This document shows, piece after piece, positions 34,032-44,221 of a stretch of 47,429 nt of DNA. Under the pieces are notes generated by a model. The model had not been told where the DNA came from. It saw nothing but the letters and a program-made list of their open reading frames with translations, and ran no database searches. The first letter of the stretch is position 1. Every line of letters starts with the position of its first letter. The DNA lies in NCBI GenBank assembly GCA_005524015.1, contig SULG01000019.1, positions 1 to 47,429 on the forward strand. Direction: 5' to 3'. Both the position numbers and the translations under genes were made by a program. The stretch comes from Candidatus Jettenia ecosi (GTDB lineage: Bacteria > Planctomycetota > Brocadiia > Brocadiales > Brocadiaceae).

Positions 34032-35096
34032 GTGGAAGAAACAGGTCTTCGTTATAAACCTACCAGCGTTTATTTACCAGCATTCTGCTCAAATTTAAAA
34101 AAATCATTACAAGGACACATTTTAATTGTTCGTCCCGGCGCCCTTGGCGATCTCATTGTTTCCTTACCCGCACTTGAAGCCATTCGTAATTATTTCCCTA
34201 GTGCTCATATTGAAATTATGGGTTATCCATCTTTTCTGGAGATTATAAAAGGACGTTTCTATGCAGATACCGTTAGTAGATTTGATCATGCGGATATTGC
34301 TACCCTCTTTATGAAAAATGCTCAACTATCTGAACATCTGATGAAGAGGCTTGGCTGTATGGATATGATCATTCTTTTTGTTTTTGATAAGGAACAGATT
34401 TTAACGAAAAACCTTGAGTCTATTGGTGCGCGAGCTATTGTTCATTATGACCCCTTTCCTCCCTCTGGCGAGTCTATCCATATAACAGATTATTTCATCA
34501 AATTTCTGGATGTGTTAGGAATACCTGATTCGGGTAAAATTCCTAAAATATTTTTACATGAGAAGGATATACTTTTCGGTAATGACTTTATAAGGGATAA
34601 AATTGATAATTCAAACAAGAAATTAATTGCAATTCATCCTGGCAGTGGGAGCCGGCAAAAATGCTGGCCGTCAGAGCGGTTTGCCGAATTAATGCTCTGG
34701 ATAAGGAAGGAAATGGATGTACAGATTCTTGTTATTTCAGGTCCTGCAGATTATGAAATTGTTGAAAAGTTAAGGGTGAAAGTAAAGGATTTTATCCATA
34801 TCCATCAGCTTCCTTTGCCCAACCTGGCTGCTATAATAAAACAGTGTAATGTTTTTATCGGGAACGATTCAGGTATCACGCATTTAGCGGCTGCTGTTGG
34901 TGTTCATACAATAGCTATCTTTGGATCTACTGACCCAAATGTCTGGGGACCACGGGGAGAACGGGTAAGGATTATTCATAAAAAATCAGATTGTAGTCCG
35001 TGCTTTCCTTATACCAGAAGAAACTGTTTTTTACAGACCTGCCTGGAAGCGGTAACCGTTGAAGATGTTATATGTGAGGTAAAATATTTTCTATAA
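34032..35096 (+). CDS. GT9 family heptosyltransferase-like protein
   Basis: This 354-residue GT9 glycosyltransferase has the canonical opening ILIVRPGALGDLIVSLPALEAI, the central IHPGSGSRQKCWPSERFAELM, and the donor motif IGNDSGITHLAAAVGVHTIAIFGSTDPNVWGP. The C-terminus carries the same four-cysteine stretch (CSPCFPYTRRNCFLQTC) seen in the GT9 protein at 12188-13306, so the two are paralogues. A GTG start is used at 34032; there is no nearby ATG that keeps the N-terminus. In other bacteria these enzymes add heptose to lipid A core; the acceptor here is not known. Confidence 0.88.
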   Translation: MEETGLRYKPTSVYLPAFCSNLKKSLQGHILIVRPGALGDLIVSLPALEAIRNYFPSAHIEIMGYPSFLEIIKGRFYADTVSRFDHADIATLFMKNAQLSEHLMKRLGCMDMIILFVFDKEQILTKNLESIGARAIVHYDPFPPSGESIHITDYFIKFLDVLGIPDSGKIPKIFLHEKDILFGNDFIRDKIDNSNKKLIAIHPGSGSRQKCWPSERFAELMLWIRKEMDVQILVISGPADYEIVEKLRVKVKDFIHIHQLPLPNLAAIIKQCNVFIGNDSGITHLAAAVGVHTIAIFGSTDPNVWGPRGERVRIIHKKSDCSPCFPYTRRNCFLQTCLEAVTVEDVICEVKYFL

Positions 35097-35258
35097 GCTT
35101 TTATAACCATGTCTTTTAAAATTACGGGAAAAATCTTTTTTCAATTGACTGAAGTATTATTGTTTCATATACTTTCACCTTGCTTTTTTCTTTCCTGCGA
35201 TAATTAAAATTTGATGGATAATAAGCGCTGAAGAATAACTTTGAAGGAAAAGATACCT

Positions 35259-36353
35259 ATGGCTAAAAAATCTAAACAATCTAAACCATGTCAACTACAA
35301 CATAAATATCTGTGTAGACCTCGGATATTTCCACAAGTTTTAAAGAAGGGTATGAGGATTAAGGATCTTGTTGATGAGTATAGCCGTTCAGGGGCATTCA
35401 ATGCAGGAAGGCTGGCAGAAGCATGTAAGTTGTATTGTCATATGATTGATGAGAATGCCACGGTCGGTTTAACTCTCTCCGGCGCCATGTCGCCAACAGG
35501 CATGGGAGGGATACTCATAACCCTTATTGAGAATGGTTTTGTAGATTTCATTATTTCCACGGGGGCGAATCTCTATCACGATCTTCATTTCGCATTAAAT
35601 CTGCCGATACATCAGGGAGATTTTAGGGTTAATGATACTGAACTTTACAAAGCAGGTATCGAGCGTATTTATGATATCTTTATTACCGATGAGCTTCTTC
35701 TTAAGACAGATAAGTATATCCAGGATGTGACAAACAAAATCTCTGTAGTTGAGCCTGTTTCTACCGCCGATTTTCATTACCTCCTCGGTAAGTCGGTTCT
35801 TTCTGATACTCCATCGCCTCAGATGAGTTTTGTTGCACAGGCTGCGAAACACCATGTGCCCATATTCGTTTCTTCTCCGGGTGATTCTTCGATTGGGATG
35901 AGTTTATCTTATCTTAAACTTATGGGGAAAGGTATTATTATAGATACTGACCTGGATGTTCTTCAATCCACAGCTATTATCTTTAATAGTAAAAAAAATG
36001 GGGTAATTAGTATTGGTGGTGGTTCTCCGAAAAATTTCTATATGCAAACGCAACCTACCTTAGCGCAGATACTGGACATTAATAAAGGAGGGCATGACTA
36101 CTTCATTCAGATTACCACGGATGCGCCACAATGGGGCGGGCTCTCCGGGGCAACACCATCAGAGGCTATATCATGGGGTAAAATACGAAGTGAAGAGGTG
36201 AAAAATCATGTGGTAGTTTATAGCGATGCTACGATAGCTATGCCGATTCTTGCAAGCTATGCTCTCTCAGAAAAAAAACCAAGAAAGAAAAAATACCTTT
36301 ACAAACATCTGCCTGATTATATCAATGATTTGAAAAAACATATCAAAAAATAA
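35259..36353 (+). CDS. Deoxyhypusine synthase-like protein
   Basis: This 364-residue protein is related to deoxyhypusine synthase, which transfers the aminobutyl group of spermidine. The NAD-binding and active-site blocks are GLTLSGAMSPTGMGG, STGANLYHDLHFAL, VFVSSPGDSSIGMSL-like sequence, IGGGSPKNF with the candidate catalytic lysine near residue 258, and GATPSEAISWGKI. The lysine aligns with the enzyme-imine lysine of the eukaryotic enzyme. Bacteria lack eIF5A, so a homospermidine-synthase-like or other polyamine role is likely. ATG 35259 follows AAGGAAAAG; an upstream in-frame TTG at 35241 is less likely. Confidence 0.88.
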   Translation: MAKKSKQSKPCQLQHKYLCRPRIFPQVLKKGMRIKDLVDEYSRSGAFNAGRLAEACKLYCHMIDENATVGLTLSGAMSPTGMGGILITLIENGFVDFIISTGANLYHDLHFALNLPIHQGDFRVNDTELYKAGIERIYDIFITDELLLKTDKYIQDVTNKISVVEPVSTADFHYLLGKSVLSDTPSPQMSFVAQAAKHHVPIFVSSPGDSSIGMSLSYLKLMGKGIIIDTDLDVLQSTAIIFNSKKNGVISIGGGSPKNFYMQTQPTLAQILDINKGGHDYFIQITTDAPQWGGLSGATPSEAISWGKIRSEEVKNHVVVYSDATIAMPILASYALSEKKPRKKKYLYKHLPDYINDLKKHIKK

Positions 36354-37233
36354 ACCCTTCTCAAGAAGCTATAGTTGTTGTATGGTAAATTAACGTGTGC
36401 CGTTTTACGTATACATAAGCTATACTCATCGTTAAACAGTTCAATTTTAGAGTTTTTTTGTGAATTAGCGAATAAACTTTCCGTTGTTTCACACATATTT
36501 AATTTCATTAATTTTACACCTATCGCCTTACTTCTTTACTTTACAGAAAGAGGATAAGGGAAAACCTTCATCTCCGTACCAGATAACAGCGCCATTTATC
36601 ACCTATCTGAATTAAATATACTTATTCGGGAATTTAAATTAATCAAATTCCGCCTTTATCATCTATGTTTTTATGAAAACAAAGATATTTGATGATTCAT
36701 TTAGCAGGTATGTTATCAACAATGTAAAATAATGAATAAAGAATAAATGAACATGATTATATATATAATGAATATAGCACGTTACATTTATAACCGCTTT
36801 CATTAATCAACTAATAATCAACAAGTTGTCCACAATTCTATTCGTTACTACTAATAAAGTTGGGATGAAAAGATTTCTATTATATAAATGAATTTGTGCA
36901 CGATAGGGAGGGCGTAACGAGGTTAAATGTATCTAAGTTTCAATTTAATATAAGATTACAAAAGTTATACTTTTTTATAGGGAAAAACACTACTTAATAA
37001 ATAAATTTTTTTGAAAATTATTTATCATCCATTTGAAGACTTTTCATCTTTTTAATTACATTATTCATTCGAGTGTTACGTGCATTATGATGATGTGCCA
37101 AAAACGTTTTACAAATAAGGATTTCTTTTTTTTTGACACGTGTAACTCCTTCTGCTAATATCCCCACTCTTCAAGTGTAATTTTAATCCATTTCAAGAAC
37201 AAATTTCTTATCAACTCTAATGAAGGGGTAGTA
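36354..37233. other. oriC: Candidate replication origin region upstream of dnaA
   Basis: This 880-base, very AT-rich gap is directly upstream of dnaA and has no credible gene. It contains DnaA-box-like 9-mers: TTATCAACA at 36713-36721, TTGTCCACA at 36826-36834 and TTATCAACT at 37208-37216. A perfect box TTATCCACA lies inside the dnaA coding region at 37507-37515. AT-rich blocks such as 37003-37024 could be unwinding elements. The call rests on gene context plus few boxes, so it is tentative. Confidence 0.5.
37133..37161 (+). promoter_or_regulatory. Promoter of dnaA
   Basis: TTGACA (37133-37138) and TAATAT (37156-37161) are separated by 17 bases, and TGC directly precedes the -10 as an extended element. 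Transcription would start about 65 bases upstream of the dnaA ATG. The TTATCAACT box at 37208 lies in the leader and could serve DnaA autoregulation. Confidence 0.7.
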
Positions 37234-38586
37234 ATGGTAGAATCTTATATAAAAATCTGGGATGATGTTCTTCAAAATATTCGGGAAAAGGTAGGACCAT
37301 TGCGATTTAACCTGTGGTTTAAGAATACGAGACTTGAGTCTTTAGACCATGATTATGCAAACATTGTAGTGCCGAATGTCTTTACTCAAGTGTGGCTGCA
37401 AGAGAACTTTTCAAGTGTGTTGAGAGAAGGTATTGGAAAGCTAATAAATAATAAGGACTTGAATATTAAATTCTCTATTTTAAAAAGCGATGAAAGAGAA
37501 AATGGCTTATCCACAACAAATATCTCTTTGCCTGATAAGAAAACAGACATACATAAGAAACCTTTACAAGTAAATAGGGTTCTGAAGTTAGAGGATTTTA
37601 TCGTCGGCCCGAATAACAGGCTTGCTTATACAGCATCCCTGGAAATGGTAAATGATAAACATCCTGCTTTTAATCCTCTTTTTATCCATGGTCCTGTTGG
37701 CGTTGGAAAAACCCATATACTCCAGGGGGTTTGGAACCGTGTAAAAGAGGAACAAAATATAAATGCTGTATATATGACGGCAGAGAAGTGGACGAATGAA
37801 TTCATTTATTCGTTACAAAAAGGAAAGATGGAAGCGTTTCGGCAAAAATTTAGAAATGTTGATATGTTCCTCATAGATGACGTTCATTTTCTTTCTAATA
37901 AACAAGGGGTGCAAGAGGAGTTTCTCCATACTTTTAATGCATTATATGAATTATCTAAGAAAATTATATTTGCAAGTGACGCCCACCCGAAAATGATTGC
38001 ACAGTTGAAAGAGAACCTTGCAAGCCGATTTATGTCTGGCATGATTACAAAAATAGATAAACCCGAATATGCTATGAGACTTTTAATCTTAAGGTCAAAA
38101 GCTGCAAAATTCGACGTACATTTTTCAGAAGATGTTTTGGAATTTATTGCGGAAAAATTTGATGATAATGTGAGAGAAGTTGAAAGCGCACTGACAACAC
38201 TATCTGCACATGCAAAATTTAATGGGAAAAAAATAGACCTTCAATTAGCGAACGAAGTTTTGGGTGAATTTTTCTATAATGAGGGAAAGGTTATTAAAGT
38301 GAATGAAATAGAGGAAGAAATTCTCACCTATTTCAATATATCACGAAGTGAACTCCATTCGAATAAAAAAATGAAATCTATTTCTTTTCCGCGTCAGGTA
38401 TGTATGTATTTGATAAAGATACTCCTGAATTGGTCATATCAGCAAATTGGGAATTATTTTAATAGCAAGAAACATTCTACGGTTATGTTTGCTATAAAGA
38501 AGGTAAAAGAACAAATTGATAGTGATAAACAATTTAAGCTATTTGTAGAGATGCTCATAGAAAGAATAAAAAAGCAAAAAAGATAG
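37234..38586 (+). CDS. dnaA: Chromosomal replication initiator DnaA
   Basis: This 450-residue initiator binds DnaA boxes and opens the origin. Domain I is at about 1-85. A short linker leads to the AAA+ domain with Walker A GPVGVGKT (153-160) and Walker B MFLIDDVHF (211-219). The DNA-binding domain IV is at the C-terminus, with RQVCMYLIKILLNWSYQQIG and NSKKHSTVMFAIKKV, the DnaA signature helix. ATG 37234 follows the ribosome-binding site GAAGGGG. The length is typical. A perfect DnaA box sits inside its own 5' region. Confidence 0.97.
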   Translation: MVESYIKIWDDVLQNIREKVGPLRFNLWFKNTRLESLDHDYANIVVPNVFTQVWLQENFSSVLREGIGKLINNKDLNIKFSILKSDERENGLSTTNISLPDKKTDIHKKPLQVNRVLKLEDFIVGPNNRLAYTASLEMVNDKHPAFNPLFIHGPVGVGKTHILQGVWNRVKEEQNINAVYMTAEKWTNEFIYSLQKGKMEAFRQKFRNVDMFLIDDVHFLSNKQGVQEEFLHTFNALYELSKKIIFASDAHPKMIAQLKENLASRFMSGMITKIDKPEYAMRLLILRSKAAKFDVHFSEDVLEFIAEKFDDNVREVESALTTLSAHAKFNGKKIDLQLANEVLGEFFYNEGKVIKVNEIEEEILTYFNISRSELHSNKKMKSISFPRQVCMYLIKILLNWSYQQIGNYFNSKKHSTVMFAIKKVKEQIDSDKQFKLFVEMLIERIKKQKR

Positions 38587-38624
38587 TCTCCTTCTGATTC
38601 ATTTTTGTTGAGCTTGCTGCATAT

Positions 38625-39695
38625 ATGAAAAATTTGAATGAATTGAAAGGGAAATTAACAAGGGATGGGGTAGATGGTTTTTTAATTACGAATGAAATAA
38701 ACATCCATTATCTCACGAATTTTACCGGTTCCGAAAGTATCCTTTTGATTACACCGGATAATAATTATTTGTTTACAGATTTCAGGTATGTTGAACAAGC
38801 TCAGCAAGATATTCCCTGGGTTAATATTATTGAAAGAAAAGTTTCTTTAATACGAACAATTTGTGGTAAGCTAAAGCAGCTTCATATAAAAAAATTATAT
38901 ATTGAATCCTTATACCTTACAATAAATCAATATTATGAGATTAAAGATACGGTAAAAGGGATTCATATTCTGCCGATACAAGGAATTATTGAAAAATATC
39001 GCAAACGAAAAACACGGGAAGAGATTAAAAAGATACAGCAAGCTATCGATATTGCAGAAAAGGCGTATACTCGTATCAGAAAAAAAATAAGAGCGGGTTT
39101 CTCAGAAAAGAATTTAGCAGATGTTTTAGAGTTTGAAATAAGGAAGCAAGGCGGCGAGAGAAGTTCTTTTGAAATAATTTGCGCTGCCGGTTCACACGCA
39201 TCAAAGCCACATGCTCATACAACAGACAGGCAGATACAAGATAACGATAGTGTTTTAATAGACTGGGGCGCTCGTTTTCAGTTTTATAATTCAGACTTGA
39301 CAAGGGTTACGTTTACAGATAAAATATCCCAAAAATTAAGGGAGATATACCAAATTGTGCTGGATGCACAATGTTTTGCAATTGATAAGGTAAAACCAGG
39401 TAGAATAGCGAAGGATATAGATAGTATAGCGAGGAGCTATATAGAAAAAAAAGGATTTGGGAAGTGTTTTGGTCATGGATTAGGGCATGGCATCGGGCTA
39501 GAGGTTCATGAAGGCCCTGTTATTAATAAGAGAAGTAAAGAAATATTAGAGGAGGGTATGGTGTTTACCGTAGAGCCCGGTATTTATATCCCGGAGTGGG
39601 GAGGTGTCCGTATAGAAGATATAGTTTTAGTAACTGCAGATAGTTGTAATATTTTGAGCCATTTACCTAAAAAAATAACAGATGTTTATCGGTAA
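38625..39695 (+). CDS. M24 family Xaa-Pro aminopeptidase
   Basis: This 356-residue creatinase-fold metallopeptidase removes N-terminal residues before proline or cleaves X-Pro dipeptides. The N-terminal domain has DGFLITNEINIHYLTNFTGSES. The catalytic half supplies the five metal ligands: two Asp in IDWGARFQFYNSDLTRV, His in FGHGLGHGIGLEVHEGP, and two Glu in VFTVEPGIYIPEWGGVRIED. It lies between dnaA and accB. The order M24 peptidase, (efp), accB, accC is common in bacteria, and here efp is absent. Confidence 0.93.
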   Translation: MKNLNELKGKLTRDGVDGFLITNEINIHYLTNFTGSESILLITPDNNYLFTDFRYVEQAQQDIPWVNIIERKVSLIRTICGKLKQLHIKKLYIESLYLTINQYYEIKDTVKGIHILPIQGIIEKYRKRKTREEIKKIQQAIDIAEKAYTRIRKKIRAGFSEKNLADVLEFEIRKQGGERSSFEIICAAGSHASKPHAHTTDRQIQDNDSVLIDWGARFQFYNSDLTRVTFTDKISQKLREIYQIVLDAQCFAIDKVKPGRIAKDIDSIARSYIEKKGFGKCFGHGLGHGIGLEVHEGPVINKRSKEILEEGMVFTVEPGIYIPEWGGVRIEDIVLVTADSCNILSHLPKKITDVYR

Positions 39696-39909
39696 ACAAA
39701 AAATGAGGATCATCAGAATATTATTGCGAAAATCACAAATTTATGTATTAAACTAACCAGTATAACCCATCATTACGTTCCAATCTTTTTTCTTTTCATT
39801 TTTACAACCAATACATAACAAGGGATTATACCCTTTTACATAATTTATAGATTAATTGTGGGCTTTCCTGTTTAATAATTAAAAAGCAAACTCCACAAAG
39901 GAATAAAGA

Positions 39910-40377
39910 ATGAGCATTATAGACAAGGTAAAGCAATTAATTTCAATCATGAATGAGAATGAATTGTCTGAAATTGAAATACAAGAAGATGTAACCAAAA
40001 TAAGGATAAAGAAAAGAGAAGGGGGATATGTTCCTGCAATCTCGTCAGTAACTGCATCTCCAATACACCCCCCAAAAATAGAACAAGAACATTCATCGTA
40101 TGTATTATCAAAGGAAAACGAGAATTTTGTAGACATTATTTCTCCAATGGTAGGAACTTTTTACCGCGCAAGTTCTCCCGGTGCAGATCCTTGTATTAAT
40201 GTTGGAGATATGGTAAATGAAGAAACCGTTGTTTGTATTATTGAAGCGATGAAAATAATGAACGAGGTGAAAGCAGAAACAGTTGGTGAGATTGTTGATG
40301 TTTATGCAAACGATGGAGAAGCCGTGGAATTTGGCCAGCCTCTATTCCGCGTTAAACCCTCAACAAGAACGGCATAA
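39910..40377 (+). CDS. accB: Biotin carboxyl carrier protein of acetyl-CoA carboxylase
   Basis: This 155-residue protein carries biotin for acetyl-CoA carboxylase. The C-terminal biotinyl domain has EAMKIMNE with the biotinylated Lys at residue 115, preceded by the hallmark SPMVGTFYRASSPGADP. The N-terminal 40 residues (KQLISIMNENELSEIEI) are the usual AccB helix, followed by a proline-rich linker. The ribosome-binding site AAAGGAATAAAG is before ATG 39910. accC follows by 51 bases. Confidence 0.97.
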   Translation: MSIIDKVKQLISIMNENELSEIEIQEDVTKIRIKKREGGYVPAISSVTASPIHPPKIEQEHSSYVLSKENENFVDIISPMVGTFYRASSPGADPCINVGDMVNEETVVCIIEAMKIMNEVKAETVGEIVDVYANDGEAVEFGQPLFRVKPSTRTA

Positions 40378-40428
40378 TTATTACGATAATAAATTGCAAT
40401 GGATAATTAATGAAAGACACGAAGATCT

Positions 40429-41778
40429 ATGTTTTCTAGAATAATGATTGCAAATCGGGGTGAAATTGCCTTGCGAATTATTCGGGCATGTCGAGAAATG
40501 GGTATCGAAACCGTTGCTATATGTTCTAAGGCCGATGAACATGCAATGTACTTGAAACAAGCGGATATTACCGTATGTGTTGGCCCTCCCGAGGCAGATT
40601 TGAGTTATCTGAATATTCCAAGCATAATTAGTGCAGCAGAGATAACTGATATCGAGGCTATTCATCCAGGATATGGTTTTTTATCAGAAGTGAGTCATTT
40701 TGCTGAGGTATGTGAATCTTCTAATATCGTATTTATAGGTCCTAAATCGGAAATGTTAAAGAAGCTCGGGAATAAGACCGAGGCTAGGAAAATTGCTATT
40801 GCTAATAAGGTTCCTGTCGTTCCGGGAAGCGAATCGGTTATAAAAAGCCAACAGCAAGCTCTCGATGTTGCGCATAAGATTGGCTATCCTGTAATTATTA
40901 AAGCCTCTGCTGGTGGAGGCGGACGTGGAATGCGTGTTGCGCATAATGATATAAGCCTTGTTAATTCTTTAGGAGTTGCGCAACGGGAAGCAGAAGCTGC
41001 TTTTAAAGACCCATCTATTTATATAGAAAAATACATAGAAAATACACGTCATGTAGAAGTACAAATATTTGGCGATAACTATGGTAATATTATTCATCTG
41101 GGTGAAAGGGACTGTACCTTGCAACGTAGACATCAGAAGATTGTGGAAGAATCCCCTTCTCCTGCAATTTCTGAACGTTTACGTGAGGAAATATGCAAAG
41201 CTGCAATTAAGATAGCAAGAGCCGTACACTATAAAAATGCAGGTACGGTTGAATTTTTAGTAGATAATAATGAAGGTAATTTTTATTTTATAGAAGTGAA
41301 TACGCGTTTACAGGTAGAACACCCTGTTACCGAAATGGTTACCGGTATCGATTTGGTTAAACAACAAATAAGGGTTGCCCATGGTGAGCGATTTAATATA
41401 AAACAAAGGAAGATTCGAAACCAGGGGGTTTCAATCGAGTGCCGCATTTATGCAGAAGATCCTTACAATGGATTTAGACCCCAACCTGGTAAAATTACTA
41501 AATATAATCCCCCAGGCGGACGTGGAGTAAGGGTAGATTCTCATGTACACGCTGGGTATGAAATCCCTCCTTATTATGATTCTTTAATATCAAAGCTGAT
41601 CGTCCATCAAAAGACAAGAGAGGAAGCAATTGCTTGTATGAGAAGGGCACTGGGTGAATACGTTATTGAAGGTATTAAGACAACCATTCCATTAAATTTG
41701 GAGTTAATTAACCATCCACAATTTGCAACGGGAAATATCAATACAAACTTTGTAGAGAATTTTCTGTCAAAAGGCTAA
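40429..41778 (+). CDS. accC: Biotin carboxylase subunit of acetyl-CoA carboxylase
   Basis: This 449-residue ATP-grasp enzyme carboxylates the biotin of AccB with bicarbonate and ATP, the first step of fatty-acid synthesis. Visible segments are the N-terminal [20 protein letters not shown], the glycine loop [30 protein letters not shown], and [24 protein letters not shown] with metal and catalytic residues. The length is standard. It is co-directional with accB, with a short intergenic gap. Confidence 0.98.
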   Translation: MFSRIMIANRGEIALRIIRACREMGIETVAICSKADEHAMYLKQADITVCVGPPEADLSYLNIPSIISAAEITDIEAIHPGYGFLSEVSHFAEVCESSNIVFIGPKSEMLKKLGNKTEARKIAIANKVPVVPGSESVIKSQQQALDVAHKIGYPVIIKASAGGGGRGMRVAHNDISLVNSLGVAQREAEAAFKDPSIYIEKYIENTRHVEVQIFGDNYGNIIHLGERDCTLQRRHQKIVEESPSPAISERLREEICKAAIKIARAVHYKNAGTVEFLVDNNEGNFYFIEVNTRLQVEHPVTEMVTGIDLVKQQIRVAHGERFNIKQRKIRNQGVSIECRIYAEDPYNGFRPQPGKITKYNPPGGRGVRVDSHVHAGYEIPPYYDSLISKLIVHQKTREEAIACMRRALGEYVIEGIKTTIPLNLELINHPQFATGNINTNFVENFLSKG

Positions 41779-42355
41779 TGTTCCAGTTTTTATTTTGATT
41801 CCTCATCAATAAACATTTCAACGAAGCATTCCAAAAAGTATTCCTCCTAAGTACCTTAGAAATCTCTTATTTTGTGCCTATACCAATGCCTCAGTTTTTT
41901 CCTCCTGATATAGCGTTTTCAGGTAATTTAAGTATGAGAAAAATAAATCTTTGATGAATTCTTCATCTATTTATTAAAACAATTTTTGCTTGACACTATA
42001 AAAAAAGCATGCTAAGTTATGTTTCTTACAATTACGCTACAATACATTTTCTGAAATCAACAGTTAAGATGGTTTTTTAACCCATACAAACTTATTTTAA
42101 AATGATCTCAAATAAGCATTTATCATCTTTTAGATAGTGTTTTAGCCTCTTCTGAAATTATAATATATCCTAATAATTTAACCGCAATAAATTAAACAAT
42201 AAAAACGTTATATTCAAATAAGTTCTTGATTTATCTATAGCGCGATATGATAGGTTTTCAGTAATATAAATTAGCGAGATTCTTTGTAGTTGAGAAGTTG
42301 AGGGTGAAGTTTGGTATTTGTTATTTATTACGTTGATATGGGAAAGGAGAGTTTA
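41779..42355. other. 577-base gap before the cytochrome operon
   Basis: This AT-rich leader has no credible gene or known RNA. It carries one good promoter (41990-42018). The distance of about 340 bases from that promoter to the first cytochrome start leaves room for a long, untranslated leader. Confidence 0.5.
41990..42018 (+). promoter_or_regulatory. Candidate promoter upstream of the cytochrome operon
   Basis: TTGACA (41990-41995) is followed after 17 bases by TAAGTT (42013-42018), with TGC as an extended -10. The downstream sequence is AT-rich. It has the same layout as the dnaA and riboswitch promoters in this window. The only gene downstream in range is the cytochrome at 42356. Confidence 0.5.
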
Positions 42356-43066
42356 ATGTTAAGTAGTAAGAGGATAACTTTTTTTGGGGGTGTTGTAGTT
42401 TCTTTGTGCTCGCTAGCTTTTTCACTGCCTGCTTTGTCTGTAGGGGCAGAATATGTCAGCAATAGTGGCTGTAAATGTCATATGAGTAAAGGTTGCTTTG
42501 AAGGAGAAGAATATAAAGAAAGATTGCATTCAAATACATGGGAAAAAAGATTAAAGGGAACCCCCGATGCTGAAAATCCGGAATGTTTAAAATGCCATGC
42601 AACTGCCTTTGGAGAGAAGATTGCGGAGGCAGGTAAAAAATATTTACCGAATGTTCAATGCGAAGCCTGTCATGGCGCCGGTTCAGAGTATAAAAAAGTA
42701 AAAGAGAACTATTTGGGAAAAGGTAAAGATGCGTTTAAAGAGTTATTGAAGAAAGATCCCTTTATGGCTCGAAAAGTACAATATGATGCTGGTTTAATCG
42801 TTGCCGGGATTAATGGACCCGCAACCGTGAAAGAGCAGTGTTTAAGATGTCACTGGGAGAGCAAGGATGCTAAGGATAAATGTCCAAAAACCGATAAGGT
42901 GATGGATTATAAAGATTATTTTAAGAAAGATGATCATCGTGACGAGGATGAAATTGATATAGCAATCAAAAAGCTTTCCCCGGAAGATAAAAAGAAATGG
43001 GCTGCTATACTACCAAAGGATGAGATTTTAAATACACCGTTAAAACCAGTGAAAAAGAAGGACTAA
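42356..43066 (+). CDS. Tetraheme cytochrome c554-like protein with an atypical CKCH motif
   Basis: This 236-residue exported cytochrome starts at ATG 42356, preceded by the strong ribosome-binding site GGAAAGGAGAG; a TTG 15 codons upstream is less likely. A signal peptide ends near LSVGA. Three standard heme sites are present: CLKCH (77-81), CEACH (102-106) and CLRCH (162-166). A fourth, CKCH (39-42), has only one residue between the cysteines, where relatives read C-x-x-C-H after the same YV-segment. The layout is like cytochrome c554-type proteins of nitrogen-cycle bacteria, which carry electrons or handle NO. The C-terminal third is lysine-rich. It heads the operon with the heptaheme and cytochrome b genes. 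Confidence 0.87.
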   Translation: MLSSKRITFFGGVVVSLCSLAFSLPALSVGAEYVSNSGCKCHMSKGCFEGEEYKERLHSNTWEKRLKGTPDAENPECLKCHATAFGEKIAEAGKKYLPNVQCEACHGAGSEYKKVKENYLGKGKDAFKELLKKDPFMARKVQYDAGLIVAGINGPATVKEQCLRCHWESKDAKDKCPKTDKVMDYKDYFKKDDHRDEDEIDIAIKKLSPEDKKKWAAILPKDEILNTPLKPVKKKD

Positions 43067-43174
43067 AATTTTAGATTGAGGGTTATGGATCAATCTTCAA
43101 CTTTAAATTATCTTAGATCGATAAGATACGTAAGTTGATAAATACTGTTAATAGCTTGGGGAGGAGTCCGTAAG

Positions 43175-44221
43175 ATGGGTTATTATCCAAAAAAAAGCTT
43201 GAAGAAAGAATTTTTTTCAAGTTTAAGAGTGTTTAGATTGTCGGTTCTTATGACAATCCCATTTTGTTTTGCCTTATCGCCTGCAATACTTTTTGCAGGC
43301 GATAATGGCCCTTGTATTGAATGTCATACAAAGCCAGAAAAATTAAAAGTAGCCGAAAAGGCAAAAATAGACCCAATTACGGGTGAGATTAAAGTGGTTC
43401 CAATGTTGATTGATGAACCCACTTTTAAGGCATCTGCACATGGCGGAGAGGATTTCTTTTGCATTGATTGTCATCAGGATTTGGATGGGGTAGATTTGTC
43501 TGAAGGGCACAAACCAAATCTGAAACCGGTTGATTGTATTACCTTCTGCCATGACGATCCGGCCGATGAATACCTGCAAAGTAGTCACGTAAAATTGATG
43601 AAGCAAAAGAATAAAGATGTGCCAACTTGTAAGGATTGTCATGCTGGTTTATCTTACCATTATTCACCATTGGGTGAGAAATCGCCAAGAGATGTGCCTA
43701 GAGGCACCGATCCACTTCATAGAAAATTAACCATTGAATCATGCGGCTCATGCCATGAAGAATATTTTGACAGCTATAGGAATAATGCGCATGGCCAGGT
43801 TGCGGCCCTTGGACATACAACAACAGATGTGCCGGTATGTTTTGATTGTCATGGTAAACATACCATATTAAATTCATCTGATCCGGAATCTAAAGTTGGA
43901 AAAGATAGAATTTTAGAGACATGTGGAAAATGTCATGCGAATGCAAATGCGAGTTTTGTCAAACATGTGGAGCACCCTCAAATAAAAAATATAAATTATT
44001 ATACGAAACTGATGGTAGCATTAAAGAACGCACGTAATGATCCGGAAAATTTTAAAAAAGTTCTTATGAATCCACAAACAATTTTATGTGTAGTGTTTGT
44101 GATGTATGTAGGGATATTGGCGTTTACATTTTCTTCTTTCGGACTCCATTCCTTACTGACTTGGTTTGCAACTGTTAGAGACGAATGCAAGAGAAAGGGG
44201 CATGATGAAGAGCAACATTAA
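43175..44221 (+). CDS. Membrane-anchored heptaheme cytochrome c with one CX3CH motif
   Basis: This 348-residue protein has a signal peptide (to about residue 41) and a C-terminal transmembrane helix (about 301-325). It contains six standard heme-binding motifs: CIECH 47, CIDCH 96, CKDCH 152, CGSCH 190, CFDCH 222 and CGKCH 250. A seventh, CITFCH at 121-126, has three residues between the cysteines. The hemes would lie outside the cytoplasm, tethered to the membrane. The next gene encodes a cytochrome b with which it overlaps by 20 bases, so together they probably form a quinol-cytochrome c electron-transfer complex. GGGAGGAGTCC precedes ATG 43175. Confidence 0.88.
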   Translation: MGYYPKKSLKKEFFSSLRVFRLSVLMTIPFCFALSPAILFAGDNGPCIECHTKPEKLKVAEKAKIDPITGEIKVVPMLIDEPTFKASAHGGEDFFCIDCHQDLDGVDLSEGHKPNLKPVDCITFCHDDPADEYLQSSHVKLMKQKNKDVPTCKDCHAGLSYHYSPLGEKSPRDVPRGTDPLHRKLTIESCGSCHEEYFDSYRNNAHGQVAALGHTTTDVPVCFDCHGKHTILNSSDPESKVGKDRILETCGKCHANANASFVKHVEHPQIKNINYYTKLMVALKNARNDPENFKKVLMNPQTILCVVFVMYVGILAFTFSSFGLHSLLTWFATVRDECKRKGHDEEQH

